From Collinsella sp. (GTDB lineage Bacteria; Actinomycetota; Coriobacteriia; Coriobacteriales; Coriobacteriaceae), in NCBI GenBank assembly GCA_018382125.1, contig JAGZQO010000008.1:74515-88269 (forward strand): a stretch of DNA of 13,755 bases, read 5' to 3'. This document shows, in pieces, positions 1 to 6,220 of the stretch. The notes under the pieces are model-generated. The model saw only the letters and a list, made by a program, of their open reading frames with translations, had not been told where the DNA came from and did no database searches. Numbering within the stretch: the first letter of the stretch is position 1; every line of letters begins with the position of its first letter. A program made the translations under genes and the position numbers.

Positions 1-32
1 GGGCCCGCGACCGGTGGGACATGTACCCCCAA

Positions 33-656
33 TTAACTGTTCTTCATGACAATCGAATCCACAACATCGGCCACATTCTCGCAGCAGTCGGCGCAGTACT
101 CCAGGAAAGCGTAGACGTCACGCCAGGCGATGACCTCGAGCGGGTCCTTGCCATTGACGTGCAGGTTGCGCATAGCGTTGATGTAGAGCTCATCGGCCTC
201 GGACTCAATGGTGTTGATCTGGATGACCAGCTCGCGCAGGGTCTTGGACTTGCGGTAATTAGGCAGCTCGACCATAAGATCCTTCATGGCGCGGCAGGCG
301 TCGGTCACCTTGTGGGCGATGACAATGGCATCGGGGTGGATGCTCTGGATGTTGGTGAAGTAGACGCGCTGCACGACGCCCTCGATACGGTCGAGCACGG
401 TGTCGAGCGAGCAGCTCATCAGGTCCAGATCCTCGCGCTCAAGCGGGGTGATAAAGGCAGTGAGCAGGGCATCCTCGAGCTCATGGTGCTTCTTGTCGGC
501 CGCATGCTCAATCGCATGCATCTCCTCGAGCATGTCGTGGATATGCGCGGGATCAAAGTTCTCAAAAATCTTGATGAGCAACTCTGCGGCCTGGACAGCA
601 AGGTCGGCGCAGGCGACGTAGTTGTCAAAGTAGAACGAATCGGGTTTCTTTGCCAT
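33..656 (-). CDS. DUF47 / PhoU-like accessory protein of a PiT phosphate transporter
   Basis: This 207-residue, almost all-helical soluble protein has the length and character of the DUF47 (PF01865, PhoU-like) family. It is rich in acidic and hydrophobic heptads and His residues (for example HAIEHAADKKHHELEDAL at about 67-84), the pattern of a metal-binding PhoU-type helical bundle. Family members are usually encoded beside PiT-type phosphate transporters and are thought to modulate them. That is exactly the context here: it starts 67 nt downstream of the pit gene on the same strand, so a two-gene operon is likely. The ATG at 656 is preceded by GAAAGGA about 8 nt upstream, which fixes the start. 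It has no signal peptide or membrane segment, so it is cytoplasmic. The family assignment is firm; the regulatory role is inferred from family knowledge and position. Confidence 0.9.
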   Translation of the reverse strand: MAKKPDSFYFDNYVACADLAVQAAELLIKIFENFDPAHIHDMLEEMHAIEHAADKKHHELEDALLTAFITPLEREDLDLMSCSLDTVLDRIEGVVQRVYFTNIQSIHPDAIVIAHKVTDACRAMKDLMVELPNYRKSKTLRELVIQINTIESEADELYINAMRNLHVNGKDPLEVIAWRDVYAFLEYCADCCENVADVVDSIVMKNS

Positions 657-723
657 GAGTGGGTCCTTTCGAGGCGAAGACGGGTGGGCGAGGTATTGCG
701 GTCCGGATGGACGTTCGGTTTGA

Positions 724-1773
724 CTAGATGAACATCATGAACAGCTTGGCCATGACAAAGCTGATAAGTCCGCAGGCGGGGAAGGTGAAGAACCAGGTGA
801 ACATCATGTCCTTGACGACACCGAAGTTGATCGCCGAGAGGCGCTTGACGGCACCGACACCCATAATGGCGCAGGTCTTGATGTGCGTGGAGGACACGGG
901 GATGCCGGTGAGCGTGGCAAGCAGCAGGTTTGCGGCGCCCGCCAGGTCGGCGGAGAAGCCCTGGTACTTTTCGAGCTTGACCATGCTCTGGCCGACAGAC
1001 TTGATGATGCGCTCACCGCCCACGCTGGTGCCGATGCCCATGGTGGCCGAGCACAGCAGCATGATCCAGATGGGGATGCCGGCGTCGCCGACGCTCGTCT
1101 GTCCGCTGGCAAAGGCGACACCTAAAAAGAGCACGCCGATAAACTTTTGTCCATCTTGCGCGCCGTGCATAAAGCTCATGGCCGCGGCACTTGCGATCTG
1201 AGCATATTTAAAGAAGACATTGGCACGTCGCCTGTTGGCGGCGGCGAAAAGAATCGAGACGAGCTTGCACAGGACCCAGCCCATGATAAAGCCCAGGCCG
1301 ATGGAGAGCGCCAGGCCGTAGATGACCTTCATCCACTCGTGGACGTTGACGCTGCTCGCACCGCCGAGGGCGATGGCGGCACCGGTCAGGCCGGCGATAA
1401 GGCTGTGGCTTTGCGAGGTGGGGATGCCAAAACGCGACGCTGTGGCGCCGTAGACGACGATGGAGAACAGCGCCGCGCATAGGCAGGCGAGCGCCATGGT
1501 GCTGTTTCCGCCAAAGTCGACGATATGCGAGATGGTGTTGGCGACGCTCGCGTTAAAGTGCGTCATGATGAGCACGCCGAGGAAGTTGAATGCGGCGCTC
1601 ATGAGAATGGCGGCGCGGGCGGGCATGCAACGCGTAGTGACGCAGGTCGCGATGGCGTTGGGCGCGTCGGTCCATCCATTGACGAAGATGGCGCCCAACG
1701 CGAGGATCACGGTGACGGCAAGGACTGGGTTCGACACAATTTGGCCGAGGAAGGTTGAGAACGTTACGTCCAT
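724..1773 (-). CDS. pit: PiT-family inorganic phosphate transporter
   Basis: This 349-residue integral membrane protein has the PiT (PF01384) signatures. They include NGWTDAPNAIAT at 32-43 (the family's GANDVANA-like box), FGIPTSQSHSLIAG at 115-128 and its second-repeat counterpart TGIPVSSTHI at 289-298, and FMHGAQDGQKFIG at 201-213. About ten hydrophobic segments are visible. Family members take up phosphate, often as a metal-phosphate complex, coupled to H+ or Na+ at the cytoplasmic membrane. The ATG at 1773 has only a weak AGAAAG about 9 nt upstream. A near-perfect Shine-Dalgarno lies further up at 1826-1835, ahead of a three-codon reading frame in the same phase (see that entry). It is followed by the DUF47 partner gene. 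Substrate preference between phosphate and sulfate relatives cannot be read from the sequence, but the DUF47 neighbour favours phosphate. Confidence 0.93.
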   Translation of the reverse strand: MDVTFSTFLGQIVSNPVLAVTVILALGAIFVNGWTDAPNAIATCVTTRCMPARAAILMSAAFNFLGVLIMTHFNASVANTISHIVDFGGNSTMALACLCAALFSIVVYGATASRFGIPTSQSHSLIAGLTGAAIALGGASSVNVHEWMKVIYGLALSIGLGFIMGWVLCKLVSILFAAANRRRANVFFKYAQIASAAAMSFMHGAQDGQKFIGVLFLGVAFASGQTSVGDAGIPIWIMLLCSATMGIGTSVGGERIIKSVGQSMVKLEKYQGFSADLAGAANLLLATLTGIPVSSTHIKTCAIMGVGAVKRLSAINFGVVKDMMFTWFFTFPACGLISFVMAKLFMMFI

Positions 1774-1803
1774 ATATGGGCTTTCTCGAAGTTTGCAGAC
1801 ACG

Positions 1804-1835
1804 TTACAAAAACATGATAAATCGTATCACCTCCT
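1804..1835 (-). promoter_or_regulatory. Leader mini-ORF (M-F-L-stop) with strong Shine-Dalgarno upstream of pit
   Basis: Read on the minus strand, AGGAGGTGAT (1835-1826), fully complementary to the 16S 3' end, is followed 10 nt later by ATG TTT TTG TAA (1815-1804). The ATG is exactly 14 codons upstream of, and in frame with, the pit ATG at 1773, but TAA closes it after three codons. It could be a regulatory minimal ORF, a ribosome standby site, or the remnant of a longer pit N-terminus cut by a nonsense change. The spacing from the AGGAGG core to ATG (14 nt) is longer than ideal, so translation of the mini-ORF is uncertain. Confidence 0.4.
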
Positions 1836-1904
1836 GTGGGTTTCTTTACCGAGTTCTGATGGGAGAAGTGAACTTTTTGGCACTAAAATTGAATATTAGC
1901 CCTG

Positions 1905-1933
1905 TTGACCGCGGGTGTTCTTTTTGCTAACAC
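1905..1933 (+). promoter_or_regulatory. Putative sigma70-type promoter for the 2024-2362 gene
   Basis: TTGACC at 1905-1910 (five of six to consensus), a 17-nt spacer and TAACAC at 1928-1933 (weak -10) fit a vegetative promoter. They would give a leader of roughly 85 nt to the ATG at 2024. This is the best plus-strand match in the region between the divergent pit and 2024-2362 genes. The -10 is poor, so this is tentative. Confidence 0.35.
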
Positions 1934-2023
1934 GCCATGCGGACACGTGCGATTACTACGACACTCCAAAACCACAGTCTGTTCGCTTTACAACATGCAA
2001 ACATGCGTTCGATAATAGGAGGC

Positions 2024-2362
2024 ATGGAATATCGACAGACAGATGGCAAAACTCGACGCGTGCACAAGCAGTATGTGGACGTTGTAGCTCGCATCCTCGC
2101 GGGCGGACAGGTCGTGCCGGTTACCGTCTGCTGGGTCGACGGCCGTTGTTTTACGATCGACGAAATTATCTCGACCACTGGGTTTGGCCTGATGGTCCAC
2201 GGCATCCGTACGGCAACATATAAGGTGCGTTTTGGTGGGCACGCGACCGAGTTGTATCTGGAGGACCAGACGCGCGACCGGGCGGACGGCTCGCAGGCGC
2301 ACGTGATGCGTTGGTGGGTCTGGGCCTTTGATCGAACGCTTGAGGGCGAGCGCCGTAGGTAA
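2024..2362 (+). CDS. Small hypothetical protein, distantly DUF6504-like
   Basis: This 112-residue basic protein has no membrane segment or signal peptide. The core VVPVTVCWVDGRCFTIDEII (about residues 22-41) followed later by MRWWVWAFDR resembles the short beta-rich actinobacterial proteins of the DUF6504 type, in which a 'W..GR.y.vdei' element precedes a Trp-rich strand. The similarity is recalled, not searched, so no function is assigned. The start is uncertain. ATG at 2024 has AGGAGG only 1 nt upstream (2017-2022), too close for normal initiation. The in-frame ATGs at 2003 and 1937 have no ribosome binding site. The conserved-looking part begins well after 2024, so that start is preferred. 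It ends at TAA 2360-2362, inside the left arm of the inverted repeat at 2349-2413. It is divergent from pit and 78 nt upstream of the BI-1-like gene. Confidence 0.65.
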   Translation: MEYRQTDGKTRRVHKQYVDVVARILAGGQVVPVTVCWVDGRCFTIDEIISTTGFGLMVHGIRTATYKVRFGGHATELYLEDQTRDRADGSQAHVMRWWVWAFDRTLEGERRR

Positions 2363-2413
2363 GGACGTGCGGCATTCGGGTACAATGGCAGGAATCTTGT
2401 CACCTACGGCGCT
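2349..2413. repeat. 12-bp perfect inverted repeat bracketing the BI-1 gene promoter region
   Basis: AGCGCCGTAGGT at 2349-2360 is exactly complementary to ACCTACGGCGCT at 2402-2413, with a 41-nt loop. The left arm covers the last codons and stop of the upstream gene. A run of six T (2422-2427) follows the right arm after 8 nt, so a transcript reading through from upstream could form a long-loop, terminator-like hairpin. A transcript starting inside the loop could not. Confidence 0.6.
2381..2386 (+). promoter_or_regulatory. Putative -10 element of the BI-1-like gene
   Basis: TACAAT at 2381-2386 is a five-of-six -10 match about 55 nt before the ATG at 2441. No convincing -35 is present at 16-18 nt upstream (GGTAAG at the 17-nt position). 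It lies in the loop of the 2349-2413 inverted repeat, and transcription would begin near 2393. Confidence 0.4.
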
Positions 2414-2440
2414 GTCTTGCGTTTTTTGAAAGGACGAAGT

Positions 2441-3136
2441 ATGAACGATATCCAGGGCTATCAGAACGGCCCCATCGAGACCGGCGCAAGTCGCGCCAAG
2501 GAGATGTCGCCGCGCGCGTACAATCTCGCCATGTCTGCTCTCATTTTCTTGGGCTTTTGCGCCATGGGCGCCGGTGCTTACTTTACGAGCACCATGGCGT
2601 TTGCCCGCATGATGATGAGCGGCGCCGCCCTGCCACTGGTCTTTGGCTCGTTTATCCTGACTATTGTCGGTATCGTCATGATGTCGGCTGCTGCGGGCAA
2701 GCAGTCCGTGGGCCTGTCGCTCGTGGGTTACGTGATCTTTGCGAGCACCTTTGGCCTGACCGCGTCGTTTGGCCTTGCCAACTATGACCTGCCCACTATC
2801 AACACCGCCTTTATCGCCACCGCTGCTATCACCTTTGTCTTCGGTGCGCTGGGCGTGACCTTCCCCAAGTTCTTCCAGCGTGTGTACGGCATCGGCTTTG
2901 GCATCCTGCTTGCCACGATTCTGGTCGAGATCGTGCTGATGTTCATGGGCGTCTCGCAGTCCATCACCGATCTGATCGTGATCGTGGTGTTCGCCGGGTT
3001 TATTGGCTACGACACCTATGTTGCCACGACGGTGCCGCCCACGCTGCCCAATGCGGTGCTCATGGCGTCCAATCTGTTCGTGGACATTATCAACGTGTTC
3101 CTGCGCATCCTGAACATTCTCGGTCGTCGCGACTAG
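2441..3136 (+). CDS. Bax inhibitor-1 / YccA family membrane protein
   Basis: The protein is 231 residues with seven predicted membrane segments, near residues 31-51, 64-84, 90-110, 121-141, 149-170, 177-197 and 206-226. The final segment NLFVDIINVFLRILNILG and the GYDTY sequence at about 189-193 are typical of the bacterial Bax-inhibitor-1 family (PF01027; YccA/YbhL/YetJ relatives). Some family members are pH-sensitive calcium leak channels, while others bind the FtsH protease, so the exact role here is open. An in-frame TTG at 2417 would add eight residues, but AAAGGA 7 nt before the ATG at 2441 makes that the better start. It is flanked by the inverted repeat/promoter upstream and a strong terminator downstream, suggesting a single-gene unit. 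The family call is strong and the function is not determined. Confidence 0.9.
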   Translation: MNDIQGYQNGPIETGASRAKEMSPRAYNLAMSALIFLGFCAMGAGAYFTSTMAFARMMMSGAALPLVFGSFILTIVGIVMMSAAAGKQSVGLSLVGYVIFASTFGLTASFGLANYDLPTINTAFIATAAITFVFGALGVTFPKFFQRVYGIGFGILLATILVEIVLMFMGVSQSITDLIVIVVFAGFIGYDTYVATTVPPTLPNAVLMASNLFVDIINVFLRILNILGRRD

Positions 3137-3183
3137 CGCGGCGTTGCGACGTTTCCTGCCGGACACGGTAAAACGATACGAAA

Positions 3184-3209
3184 GGCGGTCCTTCGGGGCC
3201 GTCTTTTTT
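3184..3209 (+). terminator. Intrinsic terminator after the BI-1-like gene
   Basis: GGCGGTCC (3184-3191) pairs with GGGCCGTC (3196-3203) through two G-T wobbles around a TTCG tetraloop, followed by TTTTTT (3204-3209). This is a classic Rho-independent terminator 47 nt past the stop codon. Confidence 0.92.
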
Positions 3210-3275
3210 GTGCGTGGCGGGGTATCATGGATGGGAAAAAGCCGATAGCGGCAGCGACAGGAAAGGTGGCCACGT

Positions 3276-4409
3276 ATGGCAGATGTCGACAACAGGAACC
3301 GTAACCGTAGGTCTAACCGAGCGGGTCAGCCCAATCCCAAGCGCGAGGCGCGTGCCAAGGCCGCCGAGCGCCATGTGGCGGCTGTGTCCGAGGCCTGCGC
3401 CAAGGACATCGAGCGTTCGCTTGCCGGCGTGCGCGAGTTCGATGGTATGCCTGCCGGTTTTGTCGCGGCGATGAAGGCCAAGGCCCAGAAGGCGGCGGCT
3501 GCTGAGGAGCAGGCTGCCGAGGCTGTGGAGGCTGACGCTGCCGAGGTAGAGGCTGCCGAGGTGGAGACCGCGGTCGAGCCCGAGGTGGCGCTCGAGTCCA
3601 CCGAGTTGGCCGACGAGGCTGAGTCCGCGCCCGCGGAGGAGGCTGCTCCGGCCCTGCCCGAGGTCACTGTGCTTGATGCCTCCGCCACGCAGGCAATCCT
3701 CGATAACGGCCGAGGCTACGCGCAGTTCTGCGACATGGCTGTGCTCGCCTTTGCCTCATTCACCAATCCGGGCGGTGGCTACATCCAGGGCTATCTGAGC
3801 CAGGAGGCTACGCTGTGCGCCGATTCGTATCTGTACAACGTCCTCGATAAGCAGCGTAAGTGGTACGGTGAGAACCGTCGCCGCAACATCAACTGCGAGC
3901 TGTACCGAAACCGTGCGCTGGTGGTGCCCGCCGTGCGCTTCGACCGCAACCATGTGCACGCCTATGCCGACGTAATCGTGGCCGCCGCGCCCAACGCCAA
4001 GCGTGCTCGCCAGGAGTATCGCGTGAGCGACGATGCCTTGCTTGACGCTCTGCGCGATCGCATCCGCTTTGTGCTTGCCATCTGCGACGAGCTGGGTCGC
4101 GAGAAGCTCGTACTGGGTGCTTGGGGCTGCGACAACAACGGCTTTGACGCCGAGGCCGTGGCAGAGCTCTTCCGCGAGGAGCTCGCATCGGGCGACTTTA
4201 AGGTCAAACAGGTGTTCTTTGCCGTGCCTTCTACGCGCTGGGATGATGACTTCGCCAAGTTTGAGCACGTGTTGGCATGCTTCCCCGAGCGTAACGAGGA
4301 GTCCTATGCTCAGGTTGCCGCCCGCGCCGCGGCTGCTCGCGCCGCCGAGCAGGCCCAGGCTGCCGCCGAGGACGATGAGGACGATGACGATTGGCGCAAG
4401 TACCTGTAA
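3276..4409 (+). CDS. TIGR02452-type, PARG-like macro-fold protein with altered catalytic motif
   Basis: This is a 377-residue protein. The folded part, about 129-346, matches the TIGR02452 / microbial-type poly(ADP-ribose) glycohydrolase pattern. It has VLAFASFTNPGGGYIQGYL at about 156-174, then QEATLC at 176-181, IVAAAPN (central) and LVLGAWGCDNNGFDAEAV. The family signature is GGG-X6-8-QEE, whose second Glu is catalytic in characterised bacterial PARGs. Here it reads GGG-X7-QEA, with Ala178 in that place. Such proteins bind or hydrolyse ADP-ribose polymers or related nucleotides; this one may bind without hydrolysing. The N-terminus is basic and Asn/Arg-rich (3-25). Residues about 70-125 form an Ala/Glu low-complexity linker and the C-terminus is strongly acidic (DDEDDDD). 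The ATG at 3276 is preceded by GAAAGGTGG. It stands alone between two terminators, so no partner can be inferred. The family call is good; activity is uncertain. Confidence 0.8.
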   Translation: MADVDNRNRNRRSNRAGQPNPKREARAKAAERHVAAVSEACAKDIERSLAGVREFDGMPAGFVAAMKAKAQKAAAAEEQAAEAVEADAAEVEAAEVETAVEPEVALESTELADEAESAPAEEAAPALPEVTVLDASATQAILDNGRGYAQFCDMAVLAFASFTNPGGGYIQGYLSQEATLCADSYLYNVLDKQRKWYGENRRRNINCELYRNRALVVPAVRFDRNHVHAYADVIVAAAPNAKRARQEYRVSDDALLDALRDRIRFVLAICDELGREKLVLGAWGCDNNGFDAEAVAELFREELASGDFKVKQVFFAVPSTRWDDDFAKFEHVLACFPERNEESYAQVAARAAAARAAEQAQAAAEDDEDDDDWRKYL

Positions 4410-4434
4410 TCGGTACGGGCCGACAGATAGGTCG

Positions 4435-4467
4435 AGCCGGCGGGAGGGCTGCTCCCGTCGGCTTTTT
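4435..4467 (+). terminator. Intrinsic terminator after the PARG-like gene
   Basis: AGCCGGCGGGAG (4435-4446) pairs over 12 bp, with one G-T wobble, with CTCCCGTCGGCT (4452-4463) around a 5-nt loop, and TTTTT follows. It lies between the stop at 4409 and the ribosome binding site of the next gene, separating the two transcripts. No clear promoter is visible between it and the SGNH gene, so some readthrough is likely. Confidence 0.92.
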
Positions 4468-4486
4468 ACTAAAGGAAGGGCTTACG

Positions 4487-5146
4487 ATGAAAAACGTTCT
4501 ATGCTTTGGCGACAGCAACACCTATGGTTACGATCCGGCGGGCATGCGCGACGGCACCGCGGTGCGCTATGCGCAGGATGTGCGCTGGTGCGGCGTGGCC
4601 CAACGTGACTTAGGCGAGGGCTGGCATGTAATTGAAGAAGGCCTCAACGGCCGCACGACGGTACGCGACGACATGTGCCATCTGAACACCAATCTTAACG
4701 GCATCCGCGCACTGCCGATGCTGCTCGAGGCCCATAAGCCGCTGGATGCGATCGTTATTATGCTGGGAACCAACGATTGCAAGACGGTCTTTGGTGTGAC
4801 GGCCTCCGATATTGCCCGTGGCACCATGGCGCTGATTCGCGCGGTGCGTGCATTTCCCTGGACCAATGCTGCACCCTGCCCGCGTATTCTGCTGATGGCA
4901 CCTATCAAGATCAAGCCGCAAATCGCCGATGTATATATGACCGATTTTGACGAGCGTTCCGTCGAGGCCTCGGAGCATTTTGCTGAATACTATGCGCACG
5001 TAGCCGAGCAGTTTGGCTGCGACTTTTTGAATGCAGCGGAGTTTGCCGAGCCGGGCGATATCGACTATCTGCATATGATGCCCGAAAGCCATGAGAGCCT
5101 GGGTCACGCCGTGGCGGCCAAGCTCCAAGAGATGCTCGGAGAGTAG
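4487..5146 (+). CDS. SGNH/GDSL-family hydrolase (probable arylesterase)
   Basis: This 219-residue cytoplasmic protein carries all SGNH blocks. Block I is FGDSNTYGYDP with nucleophile Ser10, block II is GLNGRTT with Gly at about 52-55, and block III is GTND with Asn96. The C-terminal D-x-x-H dyad is Asp193 and His196 (DYLHMMPESHESLGH). FGDSNTYGYDP and LNGRTT closely resemble bacterial arylesterases and acyltransferases such as the Mycobacterium smegmatis esterase group, so ester hydrolysis of a small acyl substrate is likely. The natural substrate cannot be read from the sequence. The ATG at 4487 has AGGAAGGG about 7 nt upstream; longer in-frame starts would run through the preceding terminator hairpin. 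There is no signal peptide. It ends 61 nt before the convergent thiD, separated by a hairpin. Confidence 0.9.
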   Translation: MKNVLCFGDSNTYGYDPAGMRDGTAVRYAQDVRWCGVAQRDLGEGWHVIEEGLNGRTTVRDDMCHLNTNLNGIRALPMLLEAHKPLDAIVIMLGTNDCKTVFGVTASDIARGTMALIRAVRAFPWTNAAPCPRILLMAPIKIKPQIADVYMTDFDERSVEASEHFAEYYAHVAEQFGCDFLNAAEFAEPGDIDYLHMMPESHESLGHAVAAKLQEMLGE

Positions 5147-5155
5147 CGCGACCCC

Positions 5156-5194
5156 AAGCCACCGCAAAGGGGACGGGCGCCTTTGCGGTGGCTT
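5156..5194. terminator. Convergent-gene hairpin between the SGNH hydrolase and thiD
   Basis: AAGCCACCGCAAAGG (5156-5170) and CCTTTGCGGTGGCTT (5180-5194) form a perfect 15-bp stem with a 9-nt loop, ending in only TTT on the plus strand and no T run on the minus strand. Its place between two convergent stop codons suggests a shared bidirectional terminator, though the weak U tracts lower certainty. Confidence 0.75.
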
Positions 5195-5207
5195 TGGACT
5201 GCGAATC

Positions 5208-6038
5208 TTAATACTGCCACATGTGGTTGACGGGGCCGGAGCCTTTGCCCATGTCAAAGCCGGCGGCCAGAGCGCCGGTTAGGTAGGCCTTGCCGGCGTT
5301 GACGGCGTCGGCAAGATCCATGCCCTGAGCCAGCGCGCAGGCGATGGCGGACGAGAGCGTGCATCCGGTGCCGTGCGTGTTGTCGGTCTCGATGCGCTTG
5401 TGGCGGAACCACGTGGTGAGTGGATCTCCCAGATGGTTGCCCTCGTCATCGAGTGGCGCGGGTTCGGCCAGTACATCGTTGGCCTCGTTGACAAGATGCC
5501 CACCCTTAACGAGGGATGCGCAACCAAAGCGGCGGGTGAGGAGCATGGCAGCATTTTGCTGCGTGCGCTCGGAGTCGACCTCATAGTCGAGCAGTGCCAT
5601 GGCCTCGGGAATATTGGGCGTGATAACCGTCGCTAGCGGGAACAGGCGGCGGGTGAGCGCCTCGGCGGCATCTTCGGCAATCAGCCGCGCGCCCGAGGTG
5701 GCGACCATGACGGGGTCGACGACCACGTTCGTTGCGTTCCAGGCGCTCAAGCGGTCGGCGATGACTTCGATAATCTCGACAGAAGAAACCATGCCGATCT
5801 TGACGGCGCTGGGGCGGATATCGTCAAAAACGGCGTCAATTTGCGCGGCTACGATATCTGGCGAGATATCCTGCACGGCGGTAACGCCCAGGGTGTTTTG
5901 CGCTGTGATGGCGGTGATGGCCGTCTCGGCATACAGGCGGTGCGCCGTGATGGTCTTGATGTCGGCCTGAATGCCGGCGCCACCGCTGGAATCGGATCCC
6001 GCGATGGACAGGACGGCAGGTACCTTACTACGATCCAT
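5208..6038 (-). CDS. thiD: Hydroxymethylpyrimidine / phosphomethylpyrimidine kinase (ThiD)
   Basis: This 276-residue ribokinase-fold enzyme phosphorylates HMP to HMP-P and HMP-P to HMP-PP for thiamine synthesis, using ATP in the cytoplasm. Diagnostic sequences are AGSDSSGGAGIQADIKT at 13-29 (substrate pocket), VVVDPVMVATSG centrally, ITPNIPEA before the C-terminal half, LVKGGH, and NTHGTGCTLSSA at 220-231 with the anion hole GTGC. The length is normal for a stand-alone ThiD with no fused ThiE or TenA domain. The ATG at 6038 has AAGGGAG about 6 nt upstream. It lies 182 nt downstream of thiC on the same strand. It appears to have its own -10 (TATAAT at 6090-6085) and no second TPP riboswitch. 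A pyridoxal kinase is the main alternative, but thiC as neighbour favours ThiD. Confidence 0.94.
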   Translation of the reverse strand: MDRSKVPAVLSIAGSDSSGGAGIQADIKTITAHRLYAETAITAITAQNTLGVTAVQDISPDIVAAQIDAVFDDIRPSAVKIGMVSSVEIIEVIADRLSAWNATNVVVDPVMVATSGARLIAEDAAEALTRRLFPLATVITPNIPEAMALLDYEVDSERTQQNAAMLLTRRFGCASLVKGGHLVNEANDVLAEPAPLDDEGNHLGDPLTTWFRHKRIETDNTHGTGCTLSSAIACALAQGMDLADAVNAGKAYLTGALAAGFDMGKGSGPVNHMWQY

Positions 6039-6084
6039 GTTCGCTCCCTTGTTCGGTCGGAATCAAATGGGTCTTTAAGCCAGC

Positions 6085-6090
6085 ATTATA
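6085..6090 (-). promoter_or_regulatory. Putative thiD promoter -10
   Basis: A consensus TATAAT reads on the minus strand at 6090-6085, placing a start near 6078 and a leader of about 40 nt before the thiD ATG. No good -35 is found at the usual distance (CATAGA at 17 nt). A perfect -10 in GC-rich DNA is still suggestive. Confidence 0.45.
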
Positions 6091-6095
6091 AAGAT

Positions 6096-6125
6096 GCCCG
6101 GGCCGACTCTATGCCGAACCCGGGC
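6096..6125. repeat. GCCCGGG/CCCGGGC inverted repeat in the thiC-thiD gap
   Basis: GCCCGGG (6096-6102) and CCCGGGC (6119-6125) form a 7-bp GC-only stem around a 16-nt loop, directly upstream of the thiD -10 on the minus strand. It could be a weak terminator for thiC readthrough (followed by ATCTTTAT) or an operator at the thiD -35 region. The rest of the 6126-6220 gap holds only a short GTCAA-CAA-TTGAC inverted repeat at about 6168-6180 and nothing else I can interpret. Confidence 0.35.
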
Positions 6126-6220
6126 GGGCGATGCAATCTCTACGCAAGTGTAAGTAAATGTTCACAAGTCAACAATTGACAGGCACCAGCTCGCCGCCAG
6201 AAGCGGCCGCGGCGACAGGG

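Noticed and set aside
15..28. Short near-palindrome GGGACATGTACCC at the left edge
   Set aside because: Too short and without a T run to call a terminator, and the flanking sequence is cut by the window edge.
1852..1874. Possible PhoP box (GTTCAC on the minus strand) upstream of pit
   Set aside because: Only one half-site resembles the actinobacterial direct repeat; the adjacent 11-mer does not match, and it would lie downstream of the likely start of transcription.
1988..3292. 434-residue open frame on the minus strand
   Set aside because: It runs antisense through the 2024-2362 gene and the well-supported BI-1-like membrane protein. Its translation is His/Arg/Asp-rich with no family resemblance, as expected of an antisense shadow in GC-rich DNA.
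6176..6181. Perfect TTGACA on the plus strand between thiC and thiD
   Set aside because: No -10 follows at 15-19 nt, and it would transcribe antisense into thiC with no plus-strand gene there.
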